NCBI RefSeq assembly: GCF_023109105.1
Contig: NZ_JALDTZ010000001.1
Location: 120,446 to 184,445, forward strand
Source: Streptococcus mitis
GTDB taxonomy: Bacteria > Bacillota > Bacilli > Lactobacillales > Streptococcaceae
Length of the DNA stretch: 64,000 nt
Direction: 5' to 3'
Shown: in pieces, positions 43,130 through 52,584 of the stretch
How the letters are laid out: the number at the start of each line of letters is the position of its first letter
How positions within the stretch are numbered: the stretch's first letter is position 1
Translations under genes and position numbers: made by a program
The notes under the pieces: model-generated
What the model was told of the DNA's origin: nothing
Database searches by the model: none
The model's input: the letters and a program-made list of their open reading frames with translations, nothing else

Positions 43130-44119
43130 TTATTCAACAACAGCCTCTGCAATTTCTTCTGCAGTAATTCCTGCGAAATAACGACCTAAATTAATCGTTT
43201 GAAGTGCTTTAAGAACATCTTCGCGTTCGTATTTAACGCCACGAAGGACATCTTCTACTGCTGCAACGTCTTCAATACCAAAGAAGTCACCGTAAATCTT
43301 GATGTCTTGAATTTTTGATTCAATAACATTTGCAAAGATTTCAACCTTACCGCTTGGGAATTTAGTACCACGGCGAACATTATATTCAGGTGATTTCCCA
43401 TAGTTCCAGTCCCAAGTTCCAAACTTAGTATCTTTGATACGATTGATTTCAGCCAATTCTTCATCTGAGAATACATACTCTGTCATCTCAGGATATTCTT
43501 TTTTCATGTATTCCAAGAGTAGATCACGGAATTCTTCAACGGTAATTTTTTCTGGCAATTCATTGATAATGTTGGTCACACGAGCACGAACTGATTTAAC
43601 ACCTTTTGATTCAAATTTGTCTTTAGATACCTTGAGAGCATTGGCAAGGACAGTCAAATCAACGTCAAAGAGAAGGCAACCATGGTGCATGATGCGTCCA
43701 TTGATATAGGCTTGGGCATTACCACAGAATTTTTTACCGTCGATTTCTAAGTCGTTACGACCTGTAAATTCAGCTTTAACACCAAGTTGAGCTAAAGTAT
43801 TGATTACTGGAGTGGAGAAACTCTTAAAGTCAAATGCTTTAGTTTCATCTTCTTTAGAAATGATGGTATAGTTAAGGTTGTTCAAATCATGGTAAACAGC
43901 TCCACCACCACTGATACGACGCACCACTTCAATTCCGTTTTCACGGACATAGTCACGGTTAATTTCTTCGATGGTATTTTGGTGACGACCTACAATGATA
44001 GAAGGTTTGTTGATCCAAAGAAGGAAGATTTGATCCTCGTCCAAAAGGTGTTTAAAAGCATATTCCTCTAAAGCAATATTAAAGGCAGTGTCATTTGAAT
44101 GATTGATAATGTATTTCAT
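43130..44119 (-). CDS. lplA: Lipoate-protein ligase A
   Basis: A 329-residue ligase that activates lipoate with ATP and attaches it to lipoyl domains. Visible motifs are RRISGGGAVYHDLNN (~residues 70-84), the lipoate/AMP loop GNAQAYINGRIMHHGCLLFD, and a C-terminal accessory domain (~residues 245-329). It is the last gene downstream of the dehydrogenase operon on the same strand, so the enzyme that lipoylates the complex is encoded with it. A GACTGGA/TCCAGTC hairpin lies between it and the E3 gene, so it may be partly uncoupled. Confidence 0.93.
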   Translation of the reverse strand: MKYIINHSNDTAFNIALEEYAFKHLLDEDQIFLLWINKPSIIVGRHQNTIEEINRDYVRENGIEVVRRISGGGAVYHDLNNLNYTIISKEDETKAFDFKSFSTPVINTLAQLGVKAEFTGRNDLEIDGKKFCGNAQAYINGRIMHHGCLLFDVDLTVLANALKVSKDKFESKGVKSVRARVTNIINELPEKITVEEFRDLLLEYMKKEYPEMTEYVFSDEELAEINRIKDTKFGTWDWNYGKSPEYNVRRGTKFPSGKVEIFANVIESKIQDIKIYGDFFGIEDVAAVEDVLRGVKYEREDVLKALQTINLGRYFAGITAEEIAEAVVE

Positions 44120-44138
44120 AAGATACCTTCTAATACGA

Positions 44139-44175
44139 TAGAGACTGGAAAATAATTCCAGTCTAGTCTATCTAT
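44139..44175 (-). terminator. Hairpin between the E3 gene and lplA
   Basis: AGACTGGA pairs with TCCAGTCT around AAATAAT. It is terminator-like in either direction and may lower expression of lplA relative to the dehydrogenase genes. Confidence 0.55.
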
Positions 44176-44177
44176 TT

Positions 44178-45881
44178 TTATTTTTTCTTAGGTGAATGGA
44201 TGGCCATTCCAAGAACATCCGCAAACGCTTCGTACATAACTTCAGAGTATGTTGGGTGACCGTGGATTGTCTTAAGCATTTCTTCAACAGTGATTTCCAT
44301 TTCGATGATGCTTGACGCCTCATTGATCAATTCTGCTGCTGCAGGACCAATGATGTGGACTCCAAGGATTTCACCATATTTCTTATCGGCAATAACCTTA
44401 ACGAATCCTTGAGCTGCATCTGATGCAATGGCACGTCCGTTTGCAGCAAAGTTGAATTTACCGATTTGGACATCGTATTTTTCACGAGCTTGTTCTTCTG
44501 TCAAACCAACTGCTGCTACTTCTGGAAGTGTATAAATAGCTGCAGGAGTCAAGTTCAATTTAGCAACATGGTGATTGCCTTTTAGAGCATTTTCAGCAGC
44601 AACTTCACCCATACGGAAGGCAGCATGGGCCAACATCTTGGTACCATTGATGTCACCTGGTGCATAAATACCAGGAACAGAAGTTTCCATGTACTCGTTA
44701 ACCTTGATACGACCACGGTCTAACTCGAACTCAACTTCACCAATTCCCTCTAGATCTGGAACACGGCCAATTGAAAGAAGAGCTTTATTTGCGATGATAT
44801 CATCTTTTCCTTCAACTTTGATACGGAGTTTACCATCTTCTTCAATGATTTCTTGAAGTTTAGTACCTGTCAAGATAGTCATACCTTTGCGTTCAAGGAT
44901 CAAGCGAAGGTTCTTAGATACTTCCGCATCCATAGCTGGAACAATGCGATCCATCATTTCAATAACAGTTACTTTTGAACCAAATGTCATGAAGGCTTGA
45001 CCAAGCTCGATACCGACAACCCCACCACCAATGATAACGAGGCTTTCTGGTACTTCATTCATCTCAAGGATATCGTCACTAGTCATAACAAGTGATGATT
45101 CCATACCAGGAACGTTAATCTTACTTACTTTAGAACCACCAGCAAGGATGATTTTCTTAGTTTCAAGTAATTCAGAACCATTTACCAAGACATTCTTATC
45201 TTTAGTAATAGTACCGATACCCTTATGAACATCAACTCCATAGCTACGAAGAAGTCCTGCAACACCACCAACAAGAGTATTCACAACTTTAGATTTAGTT
45301 TCTAAAAGTTTCTCCATATCAACAGTGAAGTTAGGATTTTCAATCACGATACCACGATTTGCAGCATGACCGATATTCTCAATAATTTCAGCGTTGTGAA
45401 GGTAAGTCTTAGTTGGAATACATCCGCGGTTCAAACATGTTCCACCAAGTTCAGATTTCTCAACAAGAGCAACCTTACCACCTAATTGAGCTGCTTTAAT
45501 AGCAGATACATAACCAGCAGGTCCACCACCAATAACGACGATATCGTAAGCATCATCGCTCTTGCCATCATCGTTTGAAGCACTAACTGCAGGTGCTGGG
45601 TTAGCTTCTGGTGCAGGAGCTCCAGCTGATGGGATGTTTTCACCTTCCTCACCAAGATATCCGATAACTTCAGTAACAGGAACAGTCTCGCCGTCACCTT
45701 TGAGGATAGCGATCAAGTAACCGTCTTCTTCTGCTTCCAATTCCATGCTGACTTTGTCAGTCATGATTTCCAAAAGGATTTCTCCTTCTTTAACAAATTC
45801 TCCGACTTTTTTATTCCATTGGACGATTTGTCCTTCTGTCATATCCACGCCGGCTTTTGGCATAATTACTTCTAAGGCCAT
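44178..45881 (-). CDS. acoL: Dihydrolipoamide dehydrogenase (E3) with N-terminal lipoyl domain
   Basis: A 567-residue E3. Residues 1-~78 are a lipoyl domain with the modified Lys in MTDKVSMELE (~residue 44). An Ala/Pro-rich linker (~residues 85-105) follows, then the flavoprotein with FAD motif VVIGGGPAGYVSA, redox disulfide in GGTCLNRGCIPTK, NAD motif VIIGGGVVGIELG and the C-terminal HAHPT-type base (HGHPTYSE). It reoxidises dihydrolipoyl groups with NAD+. Carrying the lipoyl domain here matters because the E2 in this operon has none. It is often annotated acoL or pdhD/lpdA. Confidence 0.94.
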   Translation of the reverse strand: MALEVIMPKAGVDMTEGQIVQWNKKVGEFVKEGEILLEIMTDKVSMELEAEEDGYLIAILKGDGETVPVTEVIGYLGEEGENIPSAGAPAPEANPAPAVSASNDDGKSDDAYDIVVIGGGPAGYVSAIKAAQLGGKVALVEKSELGGTCLNRGCIPTKTYLHNAEIIENIGHAANRGIVIENPNFTVDMEKLLETKSKVVNTLVGGVAGLLRSYGVDVHKGIGTITKDKNVLVNGSELLETKKIILAGGSKVSKINVPGMESSLVMTSDDILEMNEVPESLVIIGGGVVGIELGQAFMTFGSKVTVIEMMDRIVPAMDAEVSKNLRLILERKGMTILTGTKLQEIIEEDGKLRIKVEGKDDIIANKALLSIGRVPDLEGIGEVEFELDRGRIKVNEYMETSVPGIYAPGDINGTKMLAHAAFRMGEVAAENALKGNHHVAKLNLTPAAIYTLPEVAAVGLTEEQAREKYDVQIGKFNFAANGRAIASDAAQGFVKVIADKKYGEILGVHIIGPAAAELINEASSIIEMEITVEEMLKTIHGHPTYSEVMYEAFADVLGMAIHSPKKK

Positions 45882-45920
45882 ATCTTACTTCCTTTATCTA
45901 TATTTCTAAAAATAAATTCT

Positions 45921-46964
45921 CTAAACCAACATTGAGATTGGGTTTTCAATCAAGGCTTTCAAGTCTTTCATAAACTTAGCACCAGCCATACCATCTACGA
46001 CACGGTGGTCAATTGTTAAACCAAGACTCATAATTGGGCGAATCACGATTTCACCATTAACTACAACAGGTTTCTCAACTGTTGAGCTAACCCCAAGGAT
46101 TGCTGAGTTCGGTTGGTTAATGATAGGTCCGAATGACTGAACTCCAAACATTCCCAAGTTACTGATGGTGAAGGTAGAATTTTGCAATTCGCTAGGAGCT
46201 AGTTTACCATCCAAAGTACGTCCGATAACATCTTTGAAGGCAACTACCAACTCAGACAAACTCATTTTTTCAGCATTATAAACAACTGGCGTCATCAATC
46301 CATTATCCATCCCAACTGCCATCGCAAGGTTGACATAATTGTGAGTGATAATTGTCTTACCATCTTCAGTTAATGAAGCATTGATGTATGGGTGTTTCAT
46401 AAGAGTCTTAACAACCGCAAGTGAAAGCAAGTCTGTAACAGTAATTTTCTTACCAGTTGCTTCCATGATTGGATCAAGGACTTTCTTACGAAGGGCAAGC
46501 ATTTCAGACATATCGACATCGTAGTTAAGCGTGAAGGTTGGTGCAGTCAAGTAAGATTCAACCATACGTTGAGCAATAACCTTACGCATCGGTGTCATTG
46601 GAATACGCTCGATTTCACCATAAGGAGTTACGTTATCTGGAACTTCCTCCACTTTTTCAATCTGAGAAGGTGACTTAATCGTATCGTTTTCGATATTTTC
46701 AGGAAGGAAAGCTAAAACATCCTTCTTCATAATCTTACCACGGTGACCAGTACCTTGGATTTCCTGCCATGCAATGTTATGTTCAAGGGCAATTCGTTTT
46801 GCAAGTGGCGAAATGCGAACCACATTAGTGTCTTTAAATGTTTCCACGTCTTCTTTGTGGACACGACCGTTTGCGCCTGAGCCAGAAATATCGTAGAGAT
46901 TAATTCCTAAATCATCCGCTAATTTTCTAGCTGCAGGAGTCGCTCTTAGCTTATCATCAGCCAT
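45921..46964 (-). CDS. acoC: Dihydrolipoamide acetyltransferase (E2) lacking a lipoyl domain
   Basis: A 347-residue E2. It begins directly with two peripheral-subunit-binding-type modules (LRATPAARKLADDLGINL, residues ~6-40, and ISPLAKRIALEHNI, ~44-80), followed by the catalytic domain ending with DHRVVDGMAGAKF, which contains the active-site His and Asp. There is no N-terminal lipoyl domain. ATG 46964 is selected because AGGAGAGG lies right before it; the 13 upstream codons lack a site. It transfers acetyl groups to CoA in the pyruvate/acetoin dehydrogenase complex. A 331-base gap with two tandem repeats separates it from the E1-beta gene. Confidence 0.92.
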   Translation of the reverse strand: MADDKLRATPAARKLADDLGINLYDISGSGANGRVHKEDVETFKDTNVVRISPLAKRIALEHNIAWQEIQGTGHRGKIMKKDVLAFLPENIENDTIKSPSQIEKVEEVPDNVTPYGEIERIPMTPMRKVIAQRMVESYLTAPTFTLNYDVDMSEMLALRKKVLDPIMEATGKKITVTDLLSLAVVKTLMKHPYINASLTEDGKTIITHNYVNLAMAVGMDNGLMTPVVYNAEKMSLSELVVAFKDVIGRTLDGKLAPSELQNSTFTISNLGMFGVQSFGPIINQPNSAILGVSSTVEKPVVVNGEIVIRPIMSLGLTIDHRVVDGMAGAKFMKDLKALIENPISMLV

Positions 46965-46992
46965 GACCTCTCCTATTCTATTAAAAGATACT

Positions 46993-47090
46993 AAGGGCGT
47001 CAAAAGTCAAAGTGAAAATAGGAAACTTGACGAAGAAACTTTAGTTTCTAGAAGAGTTTATCTTTTTCACACAGACTTTAGCCCGAGTTC
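46993..47090 (+). repeat. Tandem imperfect repeat, copy 1, between E1-beta and E2 genes
   Basis: It starts AAGGGCGT and ends TTTAGCCCGAGTTC. Internally it shares AATAGGAAA and TTTATCTTTTT blocks with copy 2 at 47105-47200. Outer GGGC/GCCC ends and inner complementary arms suggest a terminator-like or SPRITE-like hairpin element (family name is tentative). Confidence 0.65.
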
Positions 47091-47104
47091 AATTTTATGA
47101 TGCA

Positions 47105-47200
47105 AAGGGCGTTTAAAAGCGACTGAAAAATAGGAAATCAAGGCAGACTTCGATGAAGTCAAGGCGATTTATCTTTTTTCCAAGCTTTTAGCCCGTGCTC
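47105..47200 (+). repeat. Tandem imperfect repeat, copy 2
   Basis: AAGGGCGT to TTTAGCCCGTGCTC, a diverged copy of 46993-47090 in the same direction. It contains GACTTCGATGAAGTC, a small perfect hairpin. Together the copies fill most of the gap inside the operon. Confidence 0.65.
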
Positions 47201-47295
47201 TAATCAAAAGTATTAAGGACGTAGAGAACTTTGCATCATTAAATACAAAGCTTCTTCGTCTTAATTAATACAAGTTACATAATTTATTTTATGTA

Positions 47296-48288
47296 TCACT
47301 GTTTGTTGTGAGTTTTACGGATTGCATCTTTGATGCTTTCCACTGTTGGAATCATTGCATTTTCAAGATTTTGTGCGTAAGGCATCGGTACATCTTCCCC
47401 TGCACAGCGACGGATTGGTGCATCCAAGTAGTCAAATGCTTCTGATTCAGAAATAATAGCTGAAATTTCACCGATAAATCCACTTGTCTTATGAGCATCA
47501 TTGACTAGAACTACTTTTCCTGTTTTCTTGACAGAGTTAATAATAATCTCTTTATCAAGTGGAACCAAAGTACGTGGGTCTACTACTTCTACTGAAATGC
47601 CTTCTTCAGCCAACTCTTCAGCAGCTTGCATAACACGACGAAGCATTTTACCGTATGTTACTACAGTTACATCAGTTCCTTCGCGTTTAATTTCACCAAC
47701 GCCAAGTGGAATTGTATAGTCAGGATCTACCGGTACTTCACCTTTTTGGTTAAATTCTGATTTGTATTCAAGAATGATAACAGGGTTGTTGTCTCGAATA
47801 GAAGACTTAAGAAGTCCCTTCATATCAGCCGGAGTACCCGGAGCAACAACTTTCAATCCAGGGATGTGAGTGAACCAAGATTCCAATGATTGTGAATGTT
47901 GCGCTGCAGAACCTACTCCATTACCAGCGGCACAGCGGATTGTAATAGGTACTTGGCCTTTACCACCAAACATGTAACGAGTTTTAGCTGCTTGGTTGAC
48001 GATATTATCCATGGCAATAACAGAAAAGTCCATGAAAGTCATATCAACGATTGGGCGAAGTCCCGTCATAGCAGCACCCGCAGCTGCACCAGAAATAGCT
48101 GCTTCAGAGATAGGACAGTCACGAACACGTTCTGGTCCAAATTCTTCAAGCATACCAACAGATGTACCAAAGTCTCCACCGAAGACACCGACATCTTCAC
48201 CCATCAAGAGTACATTTTCGTCGCGACGCATTTCCTCAGACATTGCAAGGATAATGGTATCGCGGAAAGACATTAATTTTGTTTCCAT
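47296..48288 (-). CDS. acoB: Pyruvate/acetoin dehydrogenase E1 component, beta subunit
   Basis: A 330-residue E1-beta. Typical stretches are VLLMGEDVGVFGGDFGTS (thiamine-binding acidic region) and GLRPIVDMTFMDFSVIAMD, followed by the C-terminal transketolase-like domain (VVDPRTLVPLD, VVLVNDAHKTSGF). With the alpha subunit it decarboxylates pyruvate or cleaves acetoin using thiamine diphosphate. It lies 16 bases after the alpha gene in one operon. Whether the substrate is pyruvate or acetoin is not decidable from sequence; in pneumococcus the complex serves as pyruvate dehydrogenase. Confidence 0.94.
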   Translation of the reverse strand: METKLMSFRDTIILAMSEEMRRDENVLLMGEDVGVFGGDFGTSVGMLEEFGPERVRDCPISEAAISGAAAGAAMTGLRPIVDMTFMDFSVIAMDNIVNQAAKTRYMFGGKGQVPITIRCAAGNGVGSAAQHSQSLESWFTHIPGLKVVAPGTPADMKGLLKSSIRDNNPVIILEYKSEFNQKGEVPVDPDYTIPLGVGEIKREGTDVTVVTYGKMLRRVMQAAEELAEEGISVEVVDPRTLVPLDKEIIINSVKKTGKVVLVNDAHKTSGFIGEISAIISESEAFDYLDAPIRRCAGEDVPMPYAQNLENAMIPTVESIKDAIRKTHNKQ

Positions 48289-48304
48289 ATTTCTCTACTT
48301 CTCC

Positions 48305-49273
48305 TTAGTCTGCGTAAATATCTTCGAATGCTGATTCTAGTGGAGGGAAAGGACTTTCTTCCGCAAATTTAACAGATGCTTCCACTGCTTCCTTAACTTG
48401 CGCTTGAATTTCTTCGAGCTCTTCTGCACTAGCAATATTATTCGTTACAAGGTACTTACGAAGGTTTTCAATTGGATCTTTTTCTTTCCACGCATCGACT
48501 TCTTCACGTGTACGATATTTACCAGGGTCAGATGACGAGTGACCAAGCCATCGGTAAGTTACACTTTCAATTAAGACAGGACCTTTACCAGAACGAACAT
48601 GATCAACTGCTTTCTTAAATCCTTCGTAGACATCAATAACATTGTTACCGTCTTCGATAAACATTCCAGGAATTCCATATGCAGCACTACGATCATGGAT
48701 ATGCGCCACATTTGTCATCTTCTTGATGTCTGCAGAGATTCCATAACCGTTATTGATACAGTAGAAAATAACTGGTAGATTCCAAATTGAAGCCATATTA
48801 ACAGCCTCGTGGAATACACCTTCATTTGTTGCGCCATCACCAAAGAAGCAAACAACAATCTTACCAGTGTTTTTCATTTGTTGAGTAAGGGCTGCACCTA
48901 CTGCGATTCCCATACCACCACCTACGATACCGTTAGCACCAAGGTTACCCGCATCTAGGTCAGCGATATGCATAGATCCACCTTTACCTTTACAAGTCCC
49001 CGTATATTTACCAAGGATCTCGGCCATCATACCATTAAGGTCGATTCCTTTGGCAATAGCTTGTCCGTGACCACGGTGGTTTGATGTAATCAAATCATCT
49101 GGGTTGAGAGCTAACATAGCACCCACGTTAGCCGCCTCTTCTCCAACAGAAAAGTGAGTCATACCAGGAACTTTTCCCTTTTTCACTAACTGAGCTATTT
49201 TTAAGTCCATACGACGGATTTCTTCCATCTTACGGAACATCTCTAGCAAAAGATTTTTATCTAAATTTGACAT
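48305..49273 (-). CDS. acoA: Pyruvate/acetoin dehydrogenase E1 component, alpha subunit
   Basis: A 322-residue E1-alpha. The thiamine diphosphate motif is GDGATNEGVFHEAVNMAS and IFYCINNGYGIS (GDG-x(~26)-NN). The regulatory phosphorylation-loop region YRWLGHSSSDPGKYR is present. It is first gene of the operon E1-alpha, E1-beta, E2, E3, and lplA. The complex links glycolysis to acetyl-CoA formation in the cytoplasm. AGAAAGGCAAG precedes the ATG. Confidence 0.95.
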   Translation of the reverse strand: MSNLDKNLLLEMFRKMEEIRRMDLKIAQLVKKGKVPGMTHFSVGEEAANVGAMLALNPDDLITSNHRGHGQAIAKGIDLNGMMAEILGKYTGTCKGKGGSMHIADLDAGNLGANGIVGGGMGIAVGAALTQQMKNTGKIVVCFFGDGATNEGVFHEAVNMASIWNLPVIFYCINNGYGISADIKKMTNVAHIHDRSAAYGIPGMFIEDGNNVIDVYEGFKKAVDHVRSGKGPVLIESVTYRWLGHSSSDPGKYRTREEVDAWKEKDPIENLRKYLVTNNIASAEELEEIQAQVKEAVEASVKFAEESPFPPLESAFEDIYAD

Positions 49274-49365
49274 AATCTTGCCTTTCTAACATTGTTCTTA
49301 CCTTACTATTTTACCGTTTTTGCCAAATACTGTCAAAGTTTTTCTAAAGAAAATTTCACAAAATA

Positions 49366-49402
49366 AAAAAGAAAACCCCATGAAAACAAGGGATTTTCTT
49401 AT
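49366..49402 (-). terminator. Terminator of the MATE transporter gene
   Basis: AAAGAAAACCCC(ATG) pairs with GGGATTTTCTT near the stop of the MATE gene. The A run becomes a U run in minus-strand transcription. Confidence 0.7.
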
Positions 49403-49426
49403 CAAGAATATTTTTTCACAAACTTT

Positions 49427-50788
49427 TTAGCGTTTAGACTTTTCTAAAGATTCAAATCTCTTCATAACCACAGTTAAACGCCAACGGTAGAGCGCCCCAC
49501 TGACAATCAGACTAATAATCAAACCGATCCAGTAAGAATAAGCGCCAAAATCTGTTAGGGAGTCAAATACCATAGCTACAGGAATTGCTACTCCCCAATA
49601 ACCAACCAAACCAAGGTAAAAAGGAATAACTGTATCCTTATACCCCCGCAAAATTCCCTGAAGGGGTGCCGCAAAGGTATCTGCTAACTGGAAGAAAAGA
49701 CTATAAGTCAAAAAACGCGCTGTCAAATCGATAAATTCTGGCTCGTTACCATAAAGACTGGCCACATTTCCTCTAAAAATGTAAAGGAAAGACAAGGTGA
49801 AACCTGCAAAAATAAGTGCTGTCCATCTTCCTAAACTAATATATGTTTTCGCATCATCAAATCGCTTGGCCCCCACTTCATAGGAAACAACAATAGCCAT
49901 AGCCGAAGAGATACTCATAGGAAAGGCGTACATAAGAGTTGAAAAATTCATAGCTGACTGGTGACTAGCGATAATCAAGGATGAGAACTTAGCCATAATC
50001 AAGCCAACCACGGAAAAAATAGCCACTTCAGCAAAGACAGTTCCCCCAATAGGCAGACCTAAACGAACTCCTTCCTTGATTTTATCCATATTAAGCGGAA
50101 TGCGTTTCCCAAGATGTAGGGCCTTGAGCTTCTCTTGTTTAAATAAAACTAGAACAGAAATCCCAAGTAAGACCCAGTAGGCCAAGGAAGTCCCTAACCC
50201 AGAACCAGCACCTCCTAGTTCTGGGACACCAAAGGCCCCGTAAATCAAGAGATAGTTAAATCCACTATTGAGAGGAAGTAACAAAAGCATGAGATACATA
50301 GAAAGTTTGGTCAAACCCAGCGAATCCAGCAAGGAGCGAATAACACTAAAGAGCAACAAGGGGATAATTCCGATAGATAAAAACCAGAGATAGCGAACAG
50401 CTACTGCCGCCACTGGTGCTTCTAACCCGATATGATTCAATATTGGTGATGCCAAGAAAAGTACCATCCCCAGCAAGACCACAGATAGACCCAAGGCCAG
50501 ATAGATAAACTGGTAAAAATCAGACGCCACTTCTTCCTTTTTGCCTCGACCAAGATGGTGACCAATGATAGGCACCAAGGCCGATACAATCCCTGTCAGG
50601 AATGTAAAGAAGGGATTCCAGATACTGGTTGCCATAGACACACCAGCCAAGTCCATGGTATTGTATTGACCTGTCATAGTCGTATCAACAAAGGAGGCAG
50701 AATAATTTGCAAATTGATAAATCAGGATAGGGAAAAATATCTTTAAAAATAAGATAAACTTGTCTTTAAAATGATGGGTTTGATACAT
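49427..50788 (-). CDS. MATE-family multidrug efflux transporter
   Basis: A 453-residue membrane protein with twelve hydrophobic segments in two similar halves. MATE marks include QFANYSASFVDTTMTGQY, SALVPIIGHHLGRGKK and SAMAIVVSYEVGAKR, the last two being the repeat-related loops. It exports cationic drugs or metabolites with Na+ or H+. The same position in the pneumococcus also holds a MATE gene. It lies 41 bases after pyrC on the same strand and may be read through from it. Confidence 0.9.
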   Translation of the reverse strand: MYQTHHFKDKFILFLKIFFPILIYQFANYSASFVDTTMTGQYNTMDLAGVSMATSIWNPFFTFLTGIVSALVPIIGHHLGRGKKEEVASDFYQFIYLALGLSVVLLGMVLFLASPILNHIGLEAPVAAVAVRYLWFLSIGIIPLLLFSVIRSLLDSLGLTKLSMYLMLLLLPLNSGFNYLLIYGAFGVPELGGAGSGLGTSLAYWVLLGISVLVLFKQEKLKALHLGKRIPLNMDKIKEGVRLGLPIGGTVFAEVAIFSVVGLIMAKFSSLIIASHQSAMNFSTLMYAFPMSISSAMAIVVSYEVGAKRFDDAKTYISLGRWTALIFAGFTLSFLYIFRGNVASLYGNEPEFIDLTARFLTYSLFFQLADTFAAPLQGILRGYKDTVIPFYLGLVGYWGVAIPVAMVFDSLTDFGAYSYWIGLIISLIVSGALYRWRLTVVMKRFESLEKSKR

Positions 50789-50829
50789 ATAGGCTCTCTA
50801 TTCTTTTTGTTTACAGAGCAGACTCCCAC

Positions 50830-52098
50830 CTAGTTTTGATAGACGATTTGTCCCTTACAGATGGTGTATTTAACCTGCCCTTTTAAGGTTTCACCGATAA
50901 ATGGTGAATTAGTTGCTTTCGAAGCAAAATGGGAGTCCACAAGGCGGTCAGCCTTAGCATCAAAAATAGTGATATCTGCTGGACCATTCTCAGCCAAATA
51001 ACCTGCTTCAAAATGATACAATTTAGCTGGATTAATAGTCATTTTTTCTAATAACTGCATTAAGCTTAGTTCCCCAGCTTCTACTAGGTAAGTTAGACCA
51101 AGTGACAAGGAGGTTTCAAGTCCTGTCATACCTGATGGTGCTTTAGTAATATCCTCGACATTCTTCTCATCTACATGATGAGGCGCGTGGTCAGTCGCTA
51201 TAACAGAGATAACTCCCGATTTCAGACCTTCAATAACGGCAAGACGGTCTGACTCCAATCGTAATGGTGGGTTCATTTTTGCATTGCTTCCTTGGGTCAA
51301 TAGCAAAGCTTCAGTTTTAGAAAAATGTTGTGGTGCTACTTCTGCTGTTACTTGCGCACCTAATCCTTGAGCAAACTCGACAACTTTGACACTTTCTTCT
51401 TTTGATAAATGCTGAATATGGACATGAGCCTTTGTTGCATAGGCGATCATAACGTCACGTGCAATCATAGCATACTCAGCTACTCCTGTCGCCCCACAGA
51501 TATGGAAATGTTCTTTAGCAATGTTTTCATTGAAACCGAGAATTCCATTCAAGCCAGGATCTTCCTCATGTAAGCTGATAAAGGTGTTATGTTTTTTAGC
51601 CTCTTCCATAGCTTCTTTGACAACTTTACTGCTTTCAAGCGGAATACCATCATCAGAAAAACCTACAGCTCCAGCTTCTAAAAGTACCTTAAAGTCTGTC
51701 AAATCTTGGCCATTAAAGTTTTTGGTAATAGTGGCCACAGTCTTGACGTTGATTTTTTCCTTAGCTGCTGACTGAAGGACTTCTTGCAAGGTCTCTACGT
51801 CAGAGATTGTTGGATTAGTATTAGCCATCATAACGACAGTTGTAAATCCACCAGCAGCAGCTGCAAGAGCACCTGTATGAATGTCTTCCTTGTGAGTTTG
51901 ACCAGGTTCACGGAAATGAACATGGATATCAACCAGTCCAGGGGCAACTACAAGACCAGTAGCATCAATTATCTCTGCTCCTTCTTCTTTAATCTCAGGC
52001 GCAATTTTGACAATTTTCCCATCTTGGACTAAAACATCACACACTTGATCCAAACCAGTCTTGGGATCCATTACACGACCATTTTTGATTAGTAGCAT
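50830..52098 (-). CDS. pyrC: Dihydroorotase
   Basis: A 422-residue zinc amidohydrolase that closes N-carbamoyl-aspartate to dihydroorotate in pyrimidine synthesis. Metal-binding residues are in [16 protein letters not shown] (His-x-His) and later [17 protein letters not shown] and ATDHAPHH. The type (class I, ~420 residues, PyrC as in Bacillus) is clear from length. It follows mutX by 12 bases in the order ung-mutX-pyrC on the minus strand, a backbone arrangement of streptococci. Confidence 0.95.
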   Translation of the reverse strand: MLLIKNGRVMDPKTGLDQVCDVLVQDGKIVKIAPEIKEEGAEIIDATGLVVAPGLVDIHVHFREPGQTHKEDIHTGALAAAAGGFTTVVMMANTNPTISDVETLQEVLQSAAKEKINVKTVATITKNFNGQDLTDFKVLLEAGAVGFSDDGIPLESSKVVKEAMEEAKKHNTFISLHEEDPGLNGILGFNENIAKEHFHICGATGVAEYAMIARDVMIAYATKAHVHIQHLSKEESVKVVEFAQGLGAQVTAEVAPQHFSKTEALLLTQGSNAKMNPPLRLESDRLAVIEGLKSGVISVIATDHAPHHVDEKNVEDITKAPSGMTGLETSLSLGLTYLVEAGELSLMQLLEKMTINPAKLYHFEAGYLAENGPADITIFDAKADRLVDSHFASKATNSPFIGETLKGQVKYTICKGQIVYQN

Positions 52099-52110
52099 CT
52101 GCTTTCTCCT

Positions 52111-52575
52111 TTATTCATAGAAATCAACTTGGGTATCCAACAATTTATCCCCATCATAAACAAACTTGGCTGAAAAGAAGGGTTTATCCTCTAAAAGCCA
52201 CTCAACAAAGGTGTGGTCACCTTCCCAAGTCGGCTTGCTTAGAACTTGGTCGTAAGGAACCCATTCTAGTGTTCCCTCGTTACAATCAATCAAGTCGCCC
52301 TCAAACTCTGTCACCTTAAAAACATAGGTATACCAGTCTAAATCTGGTGTAAATTCAGGAAAAGTGATAACACCTTTTAGAACTGGCTTAGCTTTGAGAC
52401 CTGTTTCTTCGAGGATTTCACGCGCCGCGCATTCCTGAGGCGTCTCTCCACGCTCTAACTTGCCACCCACACCAATCCATTTCCCTTCATGGACATCATT
52501 GGGTTTTTTATTGCGATGGAGCATGAGCAGTTCTTTCCCGTTATCAATGTAGCAAATCGTCGCTAACTGAGGCAT
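52111..52575 (-). CDS. mutX: 8-oxo-dGTP diphosphatase, Nudix family
   Basis: A 154-residue Nudix hydrolase. The Nudix box GVGGKLERGETPQECAAREI / LEETG is complete (G-x5-E-x7-REUxEEXGU). It cleans oxidised dGTP from the nucleotide pool and prevents A:T to C:G mutations. It lies 9 bases downstream of ung and directly upstream of pyrC, so two DNA-fidelity genes share a transcript. Confidence 0.92.
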   Translation of the reverse strand: MPQLATICYIDNGKELLMLHRNKKPNDVHEGKWIGVGGKLERGETPQECAAREILEETGLKAKPVLKGVITFPEFTPDLDWYTYVFKVTEFEGDLIDCNEGTLEWVPYDQVLSKPTWEGDHTFVEWLLEDKPFFSAKFVYDGDKLLDTQVDFYE

Positions 52576-52584
52576 ATTTTCTCC

